From assembly GCF_001281315.1 (NCBI RefSeq), contig NZ_CP012479.1, positions 3,844,001 to 3,908,000 of the forward strand: DNA of 64,000 nt, given 5' to 3'. This DNA is from Arthrobacter sp. ERGS1:01. Lineage in GTDB: Bacteria; Actinomycetota; Actinomycetes; Actinomycetales; Micrococcaceae. Of the stretch, positions 18,373 to 27,106 are shown in pieces. The translations under genes were made by a program, and so were the position numbers. The stretch's first letter is position 1; every line of letters begins with the position of its first letter. The notes below the pieces were generated by a model. That model saw nothing but the letters and a program-made list of their open reading frames with translations. It had not been told where the DNA came from and did no database searches.

Positions 18373-19098
18373 TTAGAGGAGGTCGGAAAGGTCGTCGACG
18401 ACGAACGTGGCGCCGGCGTCGAGCAGTGTTTGGTGTCCGGCGCCGCGGTCCACGCCAATGACGGCACGGAAGTTGCCCGCGCGCCCGGCCTGGACTCCTG
18501 ACACGGCGTCCTCGACCACCACGCACTCCGTGTCCGGGATGCCAAGGAGCTGTGCGGCGTAGCTGAACGTGGCCGGGTCCGGTTTGCCGGGAAGTCCCAC
18601 GCCGGCGGCAACCTGGCCGTCCACCACCACGGGGAAGTAGTGGTCCAGCCCGGCGGCGGCCAGCACGGCGGGGGCGTTGCGGCTGGAGGAGACCACGGCG
18701 AGCTTGATGCCGCGTTCCAGTGCCGCCTCGACGAGCCGCACCGAACCGGGGAAGGGCTGTACGCCTTCGGTCTCCACGATGGTGTTGAACACCAGGTTCT
18801 TGCGGTTGCCCAGGCCGTGGACGGTGTTGTTCGAGGGGTCGTCGTCGAGCGGGCCCTCGGGCAGGGTGATGGAGCGGGACGTCAGGAAGTCCCGCACCCC
18901 GTCAAAGCGCGGTTTTCCGTCGATGAAGTCGAAGTAGTCACTTTCCCGGTAGCCCTGCGGATGCCCGGTGGCGGCGAGGAAGCCGTCAAAGAGTTGCTGC
19001 CAGGCCTTTTCGTGGACGACGGCGGTGGGCGTCAGCACGCCGTCGAGGTCGAAGAGCAGCGCCGCGGCGCCCTCCCAGGTTTCAGTCTGTGTTTTCAT
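18373..19098 (-). CDS. pgmB: beta-phosphoglucomutase (HAD superfamily)
   Basis: The 241-residue product is a HAD-family phosphatase-fold enzyme. The nucleophile motif is FDLDGVLT with Asp17 and the acid/base Asp19. VVSSSRNAPAVL is motif II and VVVEDAVSGVQAGRAG is the motif carrying the Mg-binding acidic pair. A helical cap (about 30-95) sits between motifs I and II as in beta-phosphoglucomutases. Its position between lacI and the GH65 phosphorylase, 28 bp from the latter, supports conversion of beta-glucose 1-phosphate to glucose 6-phosphate. Confidence 0.87.
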   Translation of the reverse strand: MKTQTETWEGAAALLFDLDGVLTPTAVVHEKAWQQLFDGFLAATGHPQGYRESDYFDFIDGKPRFDGVRDFLTSRSITLPEGPLDDDPSNNTVHGLGNRKNLVFNTIVETEGVQPFPGSVRLVEAALERGIKLAVVSSSRNAPAVLAAAGLDHYFPVVVDGQVAAGVGLPGKPDPATFSYAAQLLGIPDTECVVVEDAVSGVQAGRAGNFRAVIGVDRGAGHQTLLDAGATFVVDDLSDLL

Positions 19099-19110
19099 GG
19101 CGGGTCCTTG

Positions 19111-20139
19111 TCAGCGTTTCCGTCGTGTGGTTTTGCGTTCAATGAGTTTGGTGGCCATCAGGTGATGGCCCGGTTCGCCCAGGCCGGCGGGGTTTTGCAG
19201 GCGTTCGCAGAGCAGGTTTGCCGCAAACGCGCCTTGGTCGGCCACGGGTTGGGACATGGTGGTCAGGCCCATGAACCAGCTCATCGGGTGGTCGTCCAGC
19301 CCCACGATGGAGACGTCCTTGGGGGCGGACAGGCCGTGTTCGCGCAGGGCCATCAGGGCGCCGAATGCGGCCTCGTCGCATTCGGCAAAGATGGCGCTGG
19401 GCAGGGTCCGGTGGGCGATCAGCTCTGTCATGGCCCGGCGCCCGCCCTCGATCGAGGAGTCCGCGCACACCACCAGGTCCGGGTGCACCGTCAGGTCGTT
19501 CTCCGCCGCGGCCCGGTTGAATCCCTTCAGCCGGTCCGCGGAGGTCTGCACGGAATTCCCGTTCAGCTCGCGGCCGGTCAGGACTCCAAGGTTCCAGTGG
19601 CCCAATTCCAGCAGGTGGCTGGTGGCCAGCCATGCGGCGTGCTCGTTGTCGATGCCGACGTTGTCCCACGGCACCCCCGTCATGCCCAGGCTTGCCACGG
19701 CCAGGCCGCTGCCGGCCACCTCGGCGATCTCCTCCGCGGTCAGGTCGATGTTGAGCAGCAGCACCCCGTCCACCCGCTGGGCCAAACCGGCGAGGTCGCC
19801 CAGGATCCGCTGGCGGACGCTGGGCGAGTTGCGCAGGCTGATCAGCACGGTGTCGAAGCCGCTGTCGGCAAACACCTCCTCGGCCGCCTCCACCACCTGG
19901 GCAAAGAACCAGGCCGTGGCGGTGGGGGCGATGATGGCGATAGAGCCGGTGCTGCCGCCGGCCAGTCGGGACGCCGCGGAGGACGCCTTGTAGTCGAGTT
20001 TTTGCGCCGCCTCGGCGACCAGGCGCTGGGCCTTTTCGGACACATTGGGCAGATTCCGCAGTGCCCGCGACACCGTGCAAATCGACAATCCGGACAACAC
20101 GGCAACGTCTTGAATTGTGGCGCGTTGAGTCTTAGCCAT
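19111..20139 (-). CDS. LacI-family transcriptional regulator of the GH65 operon
   Basis: The 342-residue product starts with a LacI helix-turn-helix and hinge (TIQDVAVLSGLSICTVSRAL, then YKASSAASRLAGG). A periplasmic-binding-protein-like effector domain follows to the end. The start at 20139 (MAKTQRATIQDV) fits the family; an in-frame upstream start at 20202 would add 21 non-family residues. It lies 12 bp upstream of pgmB and should repress its own operon. A matching operator is at 20204-20217. The effector is likely the disaccharide or a derived sugar. Confidence 0.92.
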   Translation of the reverse strand: MAKTQRATIQDVAVLSGLSICTVSRALRNLPNVSEKAQRLVAEAAQKLDYKASSAASRLAGGSTGSIAIIAPTATAWFFAQVVEAAEEVFADSGFDTVLISLRNSPSVRQRILGDLAGLAQRVDGVLLLNIDLTAEEIAEVAGSGLAVASLGMTGVPWDNVGIDNEHAAWLATSHLLELGHWNLGVLTGRELNGNSVQTSADRLKGFNRAAAENDLTVHPDLVVCADSSIEGGRRAMTELIAHRTLPSAIFAECDEAAFGALMALREHGLSAPKDVSIVGLDDHPMSWFMGLTTMSQPVADQGAFAANLLCERLQNPAGLGEPGHHLMATKLIERKTTRRKR

Positions 20140-20203
20140 GCGACACGTACCAGCCCTTTCCAGCCAAGAAATTCGGTGGCGATGTCGCACCGTCATCGAC
20201 AAC

Positions 20204-20217
20204 TGTAAGCGCTTATA
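20204..20217 (+). promoter_or_regulatory. LacI-type operator upstream of the GH65 operon
   Basis: The site TGTAAGCGCTTATA contains the perfect palindrome TAAGCGCTTA (20206-20215) with the central CG typical of LacI-family operators. It is 67 bp upstream of the lacI start, which fits autoregulation and control of the whole operon. It is 176 bp from the divergent gene at 20391 and so less likely to control that gene. Confidence 0.75.
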
Positions 20218-20390
20218 TTTTCCGAATCAAGCCCCGCGGTTCCGGGCGATCCGGGGGCCTCGGACCATGCGCACGACACACCGGGTTCGGCTCCGCAGCC
20301 ACGGTGTGGGCGCGGGCGCCGCCGGCGTGTCGCGCGCAGGGGAAAAGCACGTGGCAAACCCGGTGCGGAACACCGGCATAGGCTTGTCCG

Positions 20391-21041
20391 GTGAGTGAAT
20401 TAATCGAGCACCTGCCCCGCGAACTGGTCCAGCCCATCATCCTTCTGGTGGACCGGGAGGACCCCGCCGACGAAGGCCACGGAATCGCAGCCGCCGCACT
20501 GGCGTCCGTGCAGGCGTTCCTGCGGGATCCGCGAAATCCGGATTGGCGGGAGTGGGCGGAGGGCGCCTTTGCAAAATCGGTGCGCCGGGCCGACGCCAAG
20601 ATGTTTGCCAAGGTCCTGGCGGCATTCCCCGAGCACGTCCTGGCCACGTCCGGACCGGCCAGCGCTGCGGGGCTGGCTCCCGTGCCGGCCGACGCCCTGC
20701 CCAAGCTGCTGGCCAAGTTGCAGGTTTCGGGCACGCAGCTGCCCGCCGGCGAGCCGTTGGCGCCGCAGCCGCTGACCATTGTCCTGAACGATTCCCTGGG
20801 CATGTCGACGGGAAAGTCCGCCGCACAGGCTGCCCATGCGCTGTTTGCGTGGTTGTTGGAGGCCGGCGAACCGGCCGTTGAGGCCTGGACGGCCGCCGGT
20901 TTCCCCGTGGGGATTGTGCGCGCGGGCCCCCGGGAATTCCGCAAGGGGCAGCGGAAGTCCGCCGGCCCCGTGATCCAGGACGCGGGCCGCACCGAGATCG
21001 AGCCCGGCTCCACCACGGCCTATGTGGTCACCGAGTTCTAG
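20391..21041 (+). CDS. peptidyl-tRNA hydrolase type 2-like protein
   Basis: The 216-residue product has a C-terminal PTH2-like domain (about 120-216) with LNDSLGMSTGKSAAQAAHAL, the family helix motif. An N-terminal extension of about 110 residues is not part of the canonical enzyme, which is normally about 115-120 residues long. PTH2 enzymes release peptides from stalled peptidyl-tRNA. Whether this fused form has that activity is uncertain. The start is a GTG at 20391. It is transcribed divergently from lacI and converges on rlmN across a terminator. Confidence 0.72.
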   Translation: MSELIEHLPRELVQPIILLVDREDPADEGHGIAAAALASVQAFLRDPRNPDWREWAEGAFAKSVRRADAKMFAKVLAAFPEHVLATSGPASAAGLAPVPADALPKLLAKLQVSGTQLPAGEPLAPQPLTIVLNDSLGMSTGKSAAQAAHALFAWLLEAGEPAVEAWTAAGFPVGIVRAGPREFRKGQRKSAGPVIQDAGRTEIEPGSTTAYVVTEF

Positions 21042-21064
21042 CCGGCCCGCGCAAAAGAAAAGCA

Positions 21065-21092
21065 CGACGGCGGAACCTGGGTTCCGCCGTCG
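21065..21092 (+). terminator. bidirectional terminator between the PTH2-like gene and rlmN
   Basis: A perfect 13-bp stem (21065-21077 with 21080-21092, CGACGGCGGAACC and its complement) has a 2-nt loop between two convergent genes. AAAAGAAAAG lies upstream and a T-containing stretch downstream. It can therefore act on both strands. Confidence 0.85.
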
Positions 21093-21118
21093 TCCTTGCT
21101 TAGGTGCCTAAAAGGAAA

Positions 21119-22378
21119 TTACTCCGCGGCGGCCAGCTGGCCGCAGGCGCCGTCGATTTCCTTGCCGCGGGTGTCGCGCAGCGTGGTGGGCACGCCGGCG
21201 TCGATGAGCCGGTCGATGAATTCCTGCATGACCTCGGGCTCGGAGGAGGTCCAGATGGAGCCGGGGGTCGGGTTCAGCGGAATCGGGTTCACGTGGACCC
21301 ATCCGCGGCCCCGCTGGTTGAGCTTCTTGGCCAGCAGGTCCGCACGCCACGGGTGGTCGTTCATGTCCTTGATCAGCGCGTACTCGATCGACACGCGGCG
21401 GCCGGTGACCTTGTAGTAGTTGTACGCCGCGTCCAGGGCGTCGTCCACCTTCCACTTGTCATTGACCGGGATCAGCTCGTCGCGCAACTCGTCATCCGGA
21501 GCATGCAGCGACAGGGCGAAGGTGATGCCCAGGCCCTCTTCGGCCAGCTTGTTGATGGCCGGCACCAGGCCCACGGTGGAGACCGTGATGCCGCGGGCGG
21601 ACATGCCCAGGCCCTCGGGGCCGTCGGCCACCATGCGGTGCACGGCGTTCATGACGCGCTTGTAGTTGGCCAGCGGCTCGCCCATGCCCATGAAGACGAT
21701 GTTGGTGACGCGTTCGGCGTCGTGCCCGCCGTCGCGGCGCAGGTGGCCCAGCCCGCCCTCGGCGATGACCCGGTTGGCCTGGACGATCTGGTCAAGGATC
21801 TCCGCGGTGGACATGTTGCGGGTCAGTCCGGCCTGGCCGGTGGCGCAGAACGGGCAGTTCATGCCGCAGCCGCACTGGCTGGACACGCACAGGGTGACGC
21901 GGCCGGTGTAGCGCATCAGCACCGACTCCACGAGGGAGCCGTCAAAGAGGCGCCACAGGAACTTGATGGTGTCGCCGTTGTCCGTGGTGAGGCGCTTGAC
22001 CTCGGTCAGCAGCTTCGGGAACATGGTGTCCACGATCTCGGCGCGGCGGTCCTTGGGGAGGTCGCTCATGAGCTCGGGGTCTGTGGTGTAGTGCTGGAAG
22101 TAGTGCACGGAGAGCTGCTTGGCGCGGAACGCCGGCAGGCCCATCTCCTTGAACTTCTCCTCGCGCTCGGCCAGCGTCAGGTCGGCCAGGTGCACCGGCG
22201 GCTGGGATACGCGGGGGGACTTGAACTGCAGCAGCGGGCGTCCGCCCGGGTCCTTCGCCTGCTTCCAGCCCTCGGTGGCAGGCATGACCTGGGCCGCACG
22301 GCGGGCAGGACGTGTCTTGGTGGCTGTCGCGGCAGAAGCGTCGACGGCGGGGCTGGGAGTGTTTTTGGGGGAAGTCAT
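21119..22378 (-). CDS. rlmN: 23S rRNA (adenine-2503-C2)-methyltransferase
   Basis: The 419-residue radical-SAM enzyme methylates A2503 of 23S rRNA, and RlmN proteins also act on some tRNAs. The iron-sulfur CxxxCxxC motif is [20 protein letters not shown] and [13 protein letters not shown] are further radical-SAM/RlmN signatures, and the C-terminal Cys region has [18 protein letters not shown]. An Ala/Thr-rich leader of about 40 residues precedes the domain. The ATG at 22378 has GGAG 10 nt upstream; an ATG three codons earlier (22387) is the alternative start. Confidence 0.95.
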   Translation of the reverse strand: MTSPKNTPSPAVDASAATATKTRPARRAAQVMPATEGWKQAKDPGGRPLLQFKSPRVSQPPVHLADLTLAEREEKFKEMGLPAFRAKQLSVHYFQHYTTDPELMSDLPKDRRAEIVDTMFPKLLTEVKRLTTDNGDTIKFLWRLFDGSLVESVLMRYTGRVTLCVSSQCGCGMNCPFCATGQAGLTRNMSTAEILDQIVQANRVIAEGGLGHLRRDGGHDAERVTNIVFMGMGEPLANYKRVMNAVHRMVADGPEGLGMSARGITVSTVGLVPAINKLAEEGLGITFALSLHAPDDELRDELIPVNDKWKVDDALDAAYNYYKVTGRRVSIEYALIKDMNDHPWRADLLAKKLNQRGRGWVHVNPIPLNPTPGSIWTSSEPEVMQEFIDRLIDAGVPTTLRDTRGKEIDGACGQLAAAE

Positions 22379-22513
22379 CCTTTCCATTCTCCACTACCCG
22401 GCCCGCCATGTCCCGTCTTGGCCGCGAAGATCACATTATTCACACGATCCGCCCGCGCCGGGCATGCGCGTGCGCCCGGCCGCAGGATCAAGGCCGGGCG
22501 TGATCAAGACCGG

Positions 22514-22705
22514 TCAATCGACGAACTCCGACTGCGTTTCGATGAAGTCCCACTCGCGCCGCGTCAGGGTGCCGTTGGCCATTTCGCCACCGGCTGCCAG
22601 CACGGCCGCCGCCACATGGTCCGGCAGGACATCGGCGTCGGCGTTCTCGCGCAGCCACTCCTTGGCGCCCATGTCCAGCTCAAGCCACCACAGATGAATC
22701 TCCAT
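22514..22705 (-). CDS. small hypothetical protein
   Basis: The 63-residue product (MEIHLWWLELDMGAKEWLREN at its N-terminus, partly quoted as MEIHLWWLELDMGAKEWL) is acidic and probably helical. It has no signal peptide or membrane helix. The start at 22705 follows AAGGGGG about 10 bp upstream. It lies upstream of rlmN in the same direction and divergent from the GntR gene. It is not recognised as a member of a characterised family. Confidence 0.5.
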   Translation of the reverse strand: MEIHLWWLELDMGAKEWLRENADADVLPDHVAAAVLAAGGEMANGTLTRREWDFIETQSEFVD

Positions 22706-22824
22706 TTTTGGCCACCCCCTTGGATGTCCTTCAACGCTATGCCTGTTGCGTGCCGGGTTCAATGGTTGGAAGCCTTGACCAAGCTGTTGCATTTATCAAT
22801 GTATTTATCAACTATCATGGAGTC

Positions 22825-23490
22825 ATGGCATCAACCCCGCACATCAGCCGCTACTGGTCCTGGCACCCTGATTCAACCTCCGCCAAGACCGCGGTGGAAC
22901 GCGTCTACGGCAGCGTCAGCGCCGAGATCGTGGATGGCGGCCTGCCCGGCGGGACGCTGATCACCGAGGGTGAAATGGCCGAGCGCCTAAGCGTCAGCCG
23001 CACGCCCGTCCGCGAGGCGTTCCTGCTGCTGGAATCGCAGGGCCTACTGCGGCTGTTCCCCAAAAAGGGCGCCGTGGTGACCACCCCCAACCCCGCGGAA
23101 ACCGCCCAGCTGCTACAGGCGCGCATCATGCTTGAATCCCGCGCCGTGGAACTCCAAACCGGCACAGGCCCGTCCGCCACCTCGGGCGACCTTGCCACCC
23201 TGCTGGACATCCAGCGCGACGCCGCCGCACGCCTTGACGTGCCGGCGTTTGCCCGGGCGGACCACCAATTCCATGCCCGCGTGGTGGCCGGCTCCGGCAA
23301 CCCGATCATCGATGACTTCTACGCCCAGTTGGGGCCGCGACTGGCCCGGCTAACCTGCCTTACGGTGCGCGCCAACACCGCCGAACTGCAGCGCTTCGTG
23401 GCCGAACACGCACAGCTGGCCGAGCTCCTGGCCGCGGCGGACCACCGCGGCTACGAGGCCCTCCTGCAACGCCACGTCACCGCCAACTAG
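22825..23490 (+). CDS. GntR-family regulator, FadR/FCD subfamily
   Basis: The 221-residue product has an N-terminal winged helix with LITEGEMAERLSVSRTPVRE and LRLFPKKGAVVT. An FCD-type helical ligand domain follows; its metal/ligand-binding region includes RADHQFHARVV. The start at 22825 follows GGAG. The MFS exporter starts 60 bp downstream, so the two probably form an operon in which this protein controls the transporter in response to an unknown small acid. The upstream AT-rich ATTTATCAA repeats (22791-22799 and 22803-22810) are possible operators. Confidence 0.88.
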   Translation: MASTPHISRYWSWHPDSTSAKTAVERVYGSVSAEIVDGGLPGGTLITEGEMAERLSVSRTPVREAFLLLESQGLLRLFPKKGAVVTTPNPAETAQLLQARIMLESRAVELQTGTGPSATSGDLATLLDIQRDAAARLDVPAFARADHQFHARVVAGSGNPIIDDFYAQLGPRLARLTCLTVRANTAELQRFVAEHAQLAELLAAADHRGYEALLQRHVTAN

Positions 23491-23550
23491 CCCGGCTCCG
23501 CACACCCCCCCCGCAGCAACCCCGCAGCAACCCAAAGGACAGTGATTTCC

Positions 23551-24747
23551 ATGCGCGCCGCCCGCGCCGCATCCTGGCTTCGTGCCGCTCCCGCAGTTTT
23601 CGTCATGGCCTGGGGAGGGAACCACTTCACTCCCCTGCTCAGCCTCTACCGCGAGATCGGCCACTACTCGGTCATGAGCGTCGACCTCTTCCTGGCCACC
23701 TACGTCCTGGGCCTTGTCCCCGGACTGCTGCTGGCGGGCCCGCTCTCCGATCGGTACGGCCGCAAGCCGCTGACCGCCGTCGGCGTCATCCTGGGCATCG
23801 CGGCCAGCATCATCCTGGCCCTGTTCTTCCGCAACGAACTGCTCATGTGCGCCGGACGCATGCTGGCCGGGGCCGGCGTCGGAATTGGCATGGCGGTGGG
23901 CACCAGCTGGCTCAAGGAACTCTCCACACCACCCTTTGATTCGGCCGCCGATGCGACCGCAGGGGCCCGCCGACCGTCACTGGCCCTCACGCTTGGCTTT
24001 GGGCTGGGCGCCGGGGCATCGGGCGCGTTGGCGCAGTGGGGTCCGTGGCCCACCACCACCCCGTATGTGCTGCACATTGTCCTGAGCCTCGCCGCCCTGG
24101 CGGCCCTGGCCAAGGCGCCGGAGACGGTTAGTGCCGGCAGGCCAACCACGTCCCTGCTGGCCGATCTCCGCGTCCCGCTGGCCGGCCACCACCGTTTCCG
24201 CAGGGTGGTGTTGCCGGCCGCACCGTGGATCTTCGCGACGGCCGGCGTCGCCTATGCCGTGATCCCCATGCTGGAAAGCGCCCGCCTGGGCACCATGCAG
24301 CTGGGCTACGCCACCCTCCTGACGGTGCTGACCCTTGGCACCGGCGCGCTGGTGCAGCCATTCACGGCGCACATCAACAAGGCCACCAACGGCCGGGCCG
24401 TGCTGGTGGGCATGGCCGCCATGATGGCCGGCCTGGTGATCGCGGCCGTCAACGCCCACTACCTCTCGCTCGTGGCGGGTGCCGTGGCCGCGATCATGCT
24501 GGGCGCCTCCTATGGGATCGCGCTCGTATCGGGACTCGTCGAGATCCAGCGGATCGCCACGGGCCGCGATCTGGCCGGGCTCACCGGCGTCTACTACAGC
24601 CTCAGCTACATCGGCTTCCTGCTGCCCATGGCGCTGGCGGGCCTGGCCGGCGTCGCCAGTTACACCGTGCTGCTGGGGGCCGTGGCCGTGCTCTGCCTGG
24701 GCTGCCTGGGACTGGTCGCCGTCGGACTGCGCCGCACCACGGCATAG
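23551..24747 (+). CDS. major facilitator superfamily transporter
   Basis: The 398-residue protein has about 12 hydrophobic helices. The MFS loop 2-3 motif is GPLSDRYGRKPL and a helix-5-like segment is GFGLGAGASGAL. It is encoded directly after the GntR regulator in the same direction. The substrate is unknown; export of a metabolite or drug sensed by the regulator is the simplest reading. The start is taken as ATG at 23551. A GTG at 23542 is an alternative because its spacing to AAAGGAC is only 2 nt. Confidence 0.85.
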   Translation: MRAARAASWLRAAPAVFVMAWGGNHFTPLLSLYREIGHYSVMSVDLFLATYVLGLVPGLLLAGPLSDRYGRKPLTAVGVILGIAASIILALFFRNELLMCAGRMLAGAGVGIGMAVGTSWLKELSTPPFDSAADATAGARRPSLALTLGFGLGAGASGALAQWGPWPTTTPYVLHIVLSLAALAALAKAPETVSAGRPTTSLLADLRVPLAGHHRFRRVVLPAAPWIFATAGVAYAVIPMLESARLGTMQLGYATLLTVLTLGTGALVQPFTAHINKATNGRAVLVGMAAMMAGLVIAAVNAHYLSLVAGAVAAIMLGASYGIALVSGLVEIQRIATGRDLAGLTGVYYSLSYIGFLLPMALAGLAGVASYTVLLGAVAVLCLGCLGLVAVGLRRTTA

Positions 24748-24778
24748 CCGCCTCAGCAGGCACCGCCGCGACTATTTC

Positions 24779-25165
24779 CTAGACCGCCAGTGAGACCAGC
24801 ACCAGAACGACGGCGATCAGCGGGAACGTGAGCTGGGTCAGGGCCGCGCGCGCCTTGGACGGTGAGGAAATGAGCAGCACCAGTCCAGCGGCCAGCATGG
24901 AACCGCAGCCGGCCAGGATGAGTGCTGCGCCAACGCCGTGGTGCCCGGCGGCCGCGGCGATGATGCCGGCTACCGCCATCAATGCCAGGAACAGGTTGTA
25001 AAACCCCTGGTTGAAGGCCATTTCCTTGGTCGCGGAGGCCTCCTCGGCGGTGGTGCCGAAGGTTTTGCGGGTGGCCGGGTCCGTCCAGCGCACGGATTCC
25101 AGCACAAAGATGTAGATGTGGAGCAGGGCGGCCAGACCGGCCAGGACCAGGGCTGCAGTAAGCAT
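24779..25165 (-). CDS. DUF1304 family membrane protein
   Basis: The 128-residue product is predicted to have four membrane helices. HIYIFVLESVRWTDPATRKTF near the start and NQGFYNLFLALMAVAG in the middle are typical of the DUF1304 family, whose function is unknown (the first motif is quoted in part as FVLESVRWTDPATRKTF). It lies 43 bp downstream of the poxB-like gene in the same direction and may be cotranscribed. Confidence 0.8.
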   Translation of the reverse strand: MLTAALVLAGLAALLHIYIFVLESVRWTDPATRKTFGTTAEEASATKEMAFNQGFYNLFLALMAVAGIIAAAAGHHGVGAALILAGCGSMLAAGLVLLISSPSKARAALTQLTFPLIAVVLVLVSLAV

Positions 25166-25208
25166 CGAGTCTCCTTCGGAGCGTCGGGATTCGGTGGATC
25201 AGGGCGGG

Positions 25209-26957
25209 CTAGCCGCGGGGAATGTTGCGCAGGTTGCTGCGGGCCATGCTGACGGCCTCCCCGGCGCCCTTGTTCAGCACAATCTTAGACATGGCGGTGG
25301 CAAAGCCCAGCACCTGCCCGCCCTTGAGCTTGGGCGGGATCGACAAGGCCTGCGGGTCGGTGATCAGTTCCACCAGCGACGGGCCGTTGTGGGCAAACGC
25401 GGCCCGGTAGGCATCGGCTATTTTGGCCGGATCGGTGACCCGCACGGAGTGGAAGCCCAGCGCGGCGGCGACGGCGGCGTAGTTAGCGTCGGGCACGTCC
25501 ACGCCAAAGTCGGGCAGACCGTCCACCAGCATTTCCAGCTTCACCATGCCCAGGGTGGAGTTGTTGAACACCACCACGTTCAGGGGCAGCTTGTGTGCGG
25601 CCGCGGTGACCAGTTCGCCCATCAGCATGGACAGGCCGCCGTCGCCGGAGACGGAAATGACCTGCCGGTCGGGGAAGGACGATTGCGCGCCGATGGCCTG
25701 CGGCAGCGCATTGGCCATGGAGCCGTGGAGGTAGGAGCCGATGAGCCGGCGCGTGCCGAGCGGGTTGATGTAGCGGGCCGTCCAGACGTTGCACATGCCG
25801 GTGTCGGCGGTGAAGATGGCGTCGTCGGCGGCAATCTCATCGAGCAGGGATGCCGCATACTCCGGGTGGATGGGCACCAATTTATCGGCCTTGCGCGTGT
25901 AGGCGCCGACGGCCTTGTTCATGAGCCGGTCATGCTTTTTCAAGATGGCGTCCAGGAACTTCGTGTTCTTCTTGGCTGCCACCAGCGGCATGAGCGCGTT
26001 CAAGGTGGGCAGCACGTCGCCGTGGACGGCGATATCCACATCCGTGCGGCGACCCAGGTGCTCCGGCGCCCTGTCCACCTGCGCGGTGCGGGTGCCGGGC
26101 AGGAACTGGTCGTAAGGGAAGTCGGTGCCAAGCAGGATCAGGAGGTCCGCGTCCTGGATTCCTTCCGCGGCGGCCCCGTAACCCAGCAGGCCCGTCATGC
26201 CAATGTCGTAGGGGTTGCCGTACTGGATGAAGTCCTTCCCGCGCAGGCTGTGCCCAATGGGCGCCTTGAGCTTTTCGGCCAGGGCCACCACCTCGTCATG
26301 GGCGCCCTGCACCCCGGCACCGGCAAAAATGGCCACCTTGTCGGCCCCGTTGATGGCGGCGGCAAGTTCCTTGACGCTTTCGGGGTCGGGCACCAGGGCT
26401 GCGGGACGCACCGGGCGTTGCATGGGCGACGGCGCCGACGCCGGCAGGCTCGCCACGTCGCCGGGGAGCGTCACCACGGCCACGCCGCGCAGCCCCACGG
26501 CATGGGCAATCGCGTTGTGCAGCACGCGCGGAGCCTGTTCGGAGGTGCTGACCAGCTCCGAGTACACCGAGCACTCCTCAAACAGGCGGTCGGGGTGGGT
26601 TTCCTGAAAGAAGCCGCTGCCGATCTGTTTGCTGGGGATATGGGAGGCGATGGCCAGCACAGGTGCGCCGCTGCGGTTTGCGTCGTAGAGGCCGTTCATC
26701 AGGTGCAGGTTTCCGGGGCCGCAAGAGCCCGCGCATACCGCCAGCTCGCCGGTCAGCTGGGCCTCGGCCCCGGCGGCGAACGCGGCGGCCTCCTCGTGAC
26801 GGACGTGGATCCAGTCGATTCCGCCGTTGCTGGACCCCCCGGTTTTCCGCACGGCGTCCACGATCGGGTTCAGGCTGTCGCCGACGATCCCGTAGATGCG
26901 CCGCACTCCCGCGGACTGCAATTGTTCGATGAGTTGGGTGGCAAGTTCCTTGGCCAT
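25209..26957 (-). CDS. poxB: pyruvate dehydrogenase (quinone)/pyruvate oxidase-type TPP enzyme
   Basis: The 582-residue product is a thiamine-pyrophosphate flavoprotein of the acetolactate synthase/PoxB class. It has the three expected domains: an N-terminal pyrimidine domain (IYGIVGDSLNPIVDAVRKTG, HEEAAAFAAGAEAQLTG with the catalytic Glu), a central FAD-type domain, and a C-terminal diphosphate domain with GDGGLSMLMGELVTAA and FNNSTLGMVKLEM. Pyruvate oxidation to acetate with electrons to the quinone pool is the likely reaction. The start at 26957 follows GCAGGAG; an upstream start at 26993 lacks support. A SorC-type operator pair lies about 80-113 bp upstream and could also influence it. 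Confidence 0.85.
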   Translation of the reverse strand: MAKELATQLIEQLQSAGVRRIYGIVGDSLNPIVDAVRKTGGSSNGGIDWIHVRHEEAAAFAAGAEAQLTGELAVCAGSCGPGNLHLMNGLYDANRSGAPVLAIASHIPSKQIGSGFFQETHPDRLFEECSVYSELVSTSEQAPRVLHNAIAHAVGLRGVAVVTLPGDVASLPASAPSPMQRPVRPAALVPDPESVKELAAAINGADKVAIFAGAGVQGAHDEVVALAEKLKAPIGHSLRGKDFIQYGNPYDIGMTGLLGYGAAAEGIQDADLLILLGTDFPYDQFLPGTRTAQVDRAPEHLGRRTDVDIAVHGDVLPTLNALMPLVAAKKNTKFLDAILKKHDRLMNKAVGAYTRKADKLVPIHPEYAASLLDEIAADDAIFTADTGMCNVWTARYINPLGTRRLIGSYLHGSMANALPQAIGAQSSFPDRQVISVSGDGGLSMLMGELVTAAAHKLPLNVVVFNNSTLGMVKLEMLVDGLPDFGVDVPDANYAAVAAALGFHSVRVTDPAKIADAYRAAFAHNGPSLVELITDPQALSIPPKLKGGQVLGFATAMSKIVLNKGAGEAVSMARSNLRNIPRG

Positions 26958-27036
26958 ACGTGACACTCCTGCGGTTGGGTGATCCGGGGACATGCTCTCA
27001 AAATCAATATAGTCCCGTGGCCCGACAAATCATTCC

Positions 27037-27070
27037 GCTCAAATGAGCATCGCGTTAATGCTCATTTGAT
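27037..27070 (+). promoter_or_regulatory. SorC-type operator pair upstream of the mannitol-type dehydrogenase
   Basis: GCTCAAATGAGC (27037-27048) and its inverted counterpart TGCTCATTTGAT (27059-27070) face each other between poxB and the dehydrogenase gene. The same sequence recurs three times upstream of the ABC importer at 32823-32888, next to the SorC-type regulator. That makes this a likely shared regulon operator. Confidence 0.75.
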
Positions 27071-27106
27071 ACGATATCGAAAAGTCCCTTGACCTAGGAG
27101 CATGCA